6,376 nt of DNA. Source: Alphaproteobacteria bacterium. Its GTDB lineage: Bacteria > Pseudomonadota > Alphaproteobacteria > JANQSM01. The stretch is taken from the NCBI GenBank assembly GCA_028284025.1, contig JANQSM010000138.1, positions 1 to 6,376 of the forward strand, written 5' to 3'. Positions 6,063 through 6,376 of the stretch are shown here, piece by piece. The number at the start of each line of letters is the position of its first letter. Position 1 is the first letter of the stretch. Under the pieces are notes generated by a model, which was not told the origin of the DNA, made no database searches, and saw nothing but the letters and a program-made list of their open reading frames with translations. A program made the position numbers and the translations under genes.

Positions 6063-6376
6063 ATCGGGAAGTTGCTTGGGGGATTAACGTGGGCTATTGC
6101 TCTAGTAGTCATAACATTTTCAGTAAACACAAATATTGCTAAAGCTGATACTTTACAGCTTAATCAGCCAGATGAAGCCTCACAGAATATGTATTTAAAA
6201 GGTATTCCGATGGAGCATATTTTGCGTGCCACATCCATCAACATCATGAAGGGTGGAAATACCAAAGTTATTAAGACAGCACGTAGCTGCATCAACAAGT
6301 ACATTAAAGTACAATCAGATGAACAAGTAGTTTCAATCATTTTAGCCAGCCACCCAGGTGTACTGTCTGCATCTAC
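6060..6376 (+). CDS. Secreted protein of unknown function, N-terminal part (3' end outside window)
   Basis: The frame runs from ATG 6060 to the window edge without a stop, giving 105 complete codons. The N-terminus reads as a Sec signal peptide: MIGK, then a hydrophobic core (about residues 5-22), with a likely cut after AKA (28-30). There is no lipobox Cys, so a soluble periplasmic or exported protein is expected. The mature start is polar (DTLQLNQPDEAS), then turns into probable helices (MEHILRATSINIM, TKVIKTARSCINKYI, QVVSIILASHPGVLSAS). The last segment hints at a helical repeat ending in a Pro-Gly turn, but too little is present to name a family. One Cys occurs at residue 79. The gene is separated by 313 bp from the chaperone operon and probably has its own promoter. 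Confidence 0.75.
   Translation, partial: MIGKLLGGLTWAIALVVITFSVNTNIAKADTLQLNQPDEASQNMYLKGIPMEHILRATSINIMKGGNTKVIKTARSCINKYIKVQSDEQVVSIILASHPGVLSAS

Overview
The window looks like chromosomal DNA from a moderately AT-rich alphaproteobacterium. All intact genes lie on the + strand. The evidence for this group is a typical proteobacterial glutaryl-CoA dehydrogenase, a periplasmic PCuAC copper chaperone, a Tat-exported DUF1501 protein and one TTAACCAT sequence resembling a CtrA half-site. The lineage is an inference; no rRNA or other marker gene is present. I see no tRNA, rRNA, CRISPR array, insertion sequence or phage gene.

Layout. (1) 1-690 is the C-terminal part of a glutaryl-CoA dehydrogenase cut by the left edge. 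(2) 691-808 is a short AT-rich gap with a weak hairpin and a perfect TTGACA hexamer. (3) 809-4521 is a tightly coupled pair: a DUF1800 protein with an unusually long, charged N-terminal extension, then a DUF1501 protein with a textbook twin-arginine signal. Stop and start overlap by one base. (4) 4592-5746 is a second pair: an unrecognised, probably cytosolic, helical protein of 221 residues and a PCuAC copper chaperone starting at TTG, 30 nt apart. (5) 5747-6059 is non-coding, with a good hairpin just after the chaperone gene, the CtrA-like half-site and a leader hairpin. (6) 6060 to the right edge is the start of a secreted protein I cannot identify.

How the genes may work together. DUF1800 and DUF1501 proteins are widely encoded side by side, and DUF1501 belongs to the alkaline-phosphatase/sulfatase-like fold group; the joint role of the pair is not established. 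The copper chaperone would act in the periplasm delivering Cu(I), probably to cytochrome c oxidase; nothing links the 221-residue protein to copper beyond its position. The glutaryl-CoA dehydrogenase is a separate catabolic gene.

The points most worth a second look are the basic-then-acidic N-terminal extension of the DUF1800 protein, an in-frame A-AAA-AAC slippery heptamer inside an A8 run of that extension (a -1 shift meets a stop almost at once), its uncertain start codon, and the unknown gene next to the copper chaperone. I did not find a clearly new multi-gene system.
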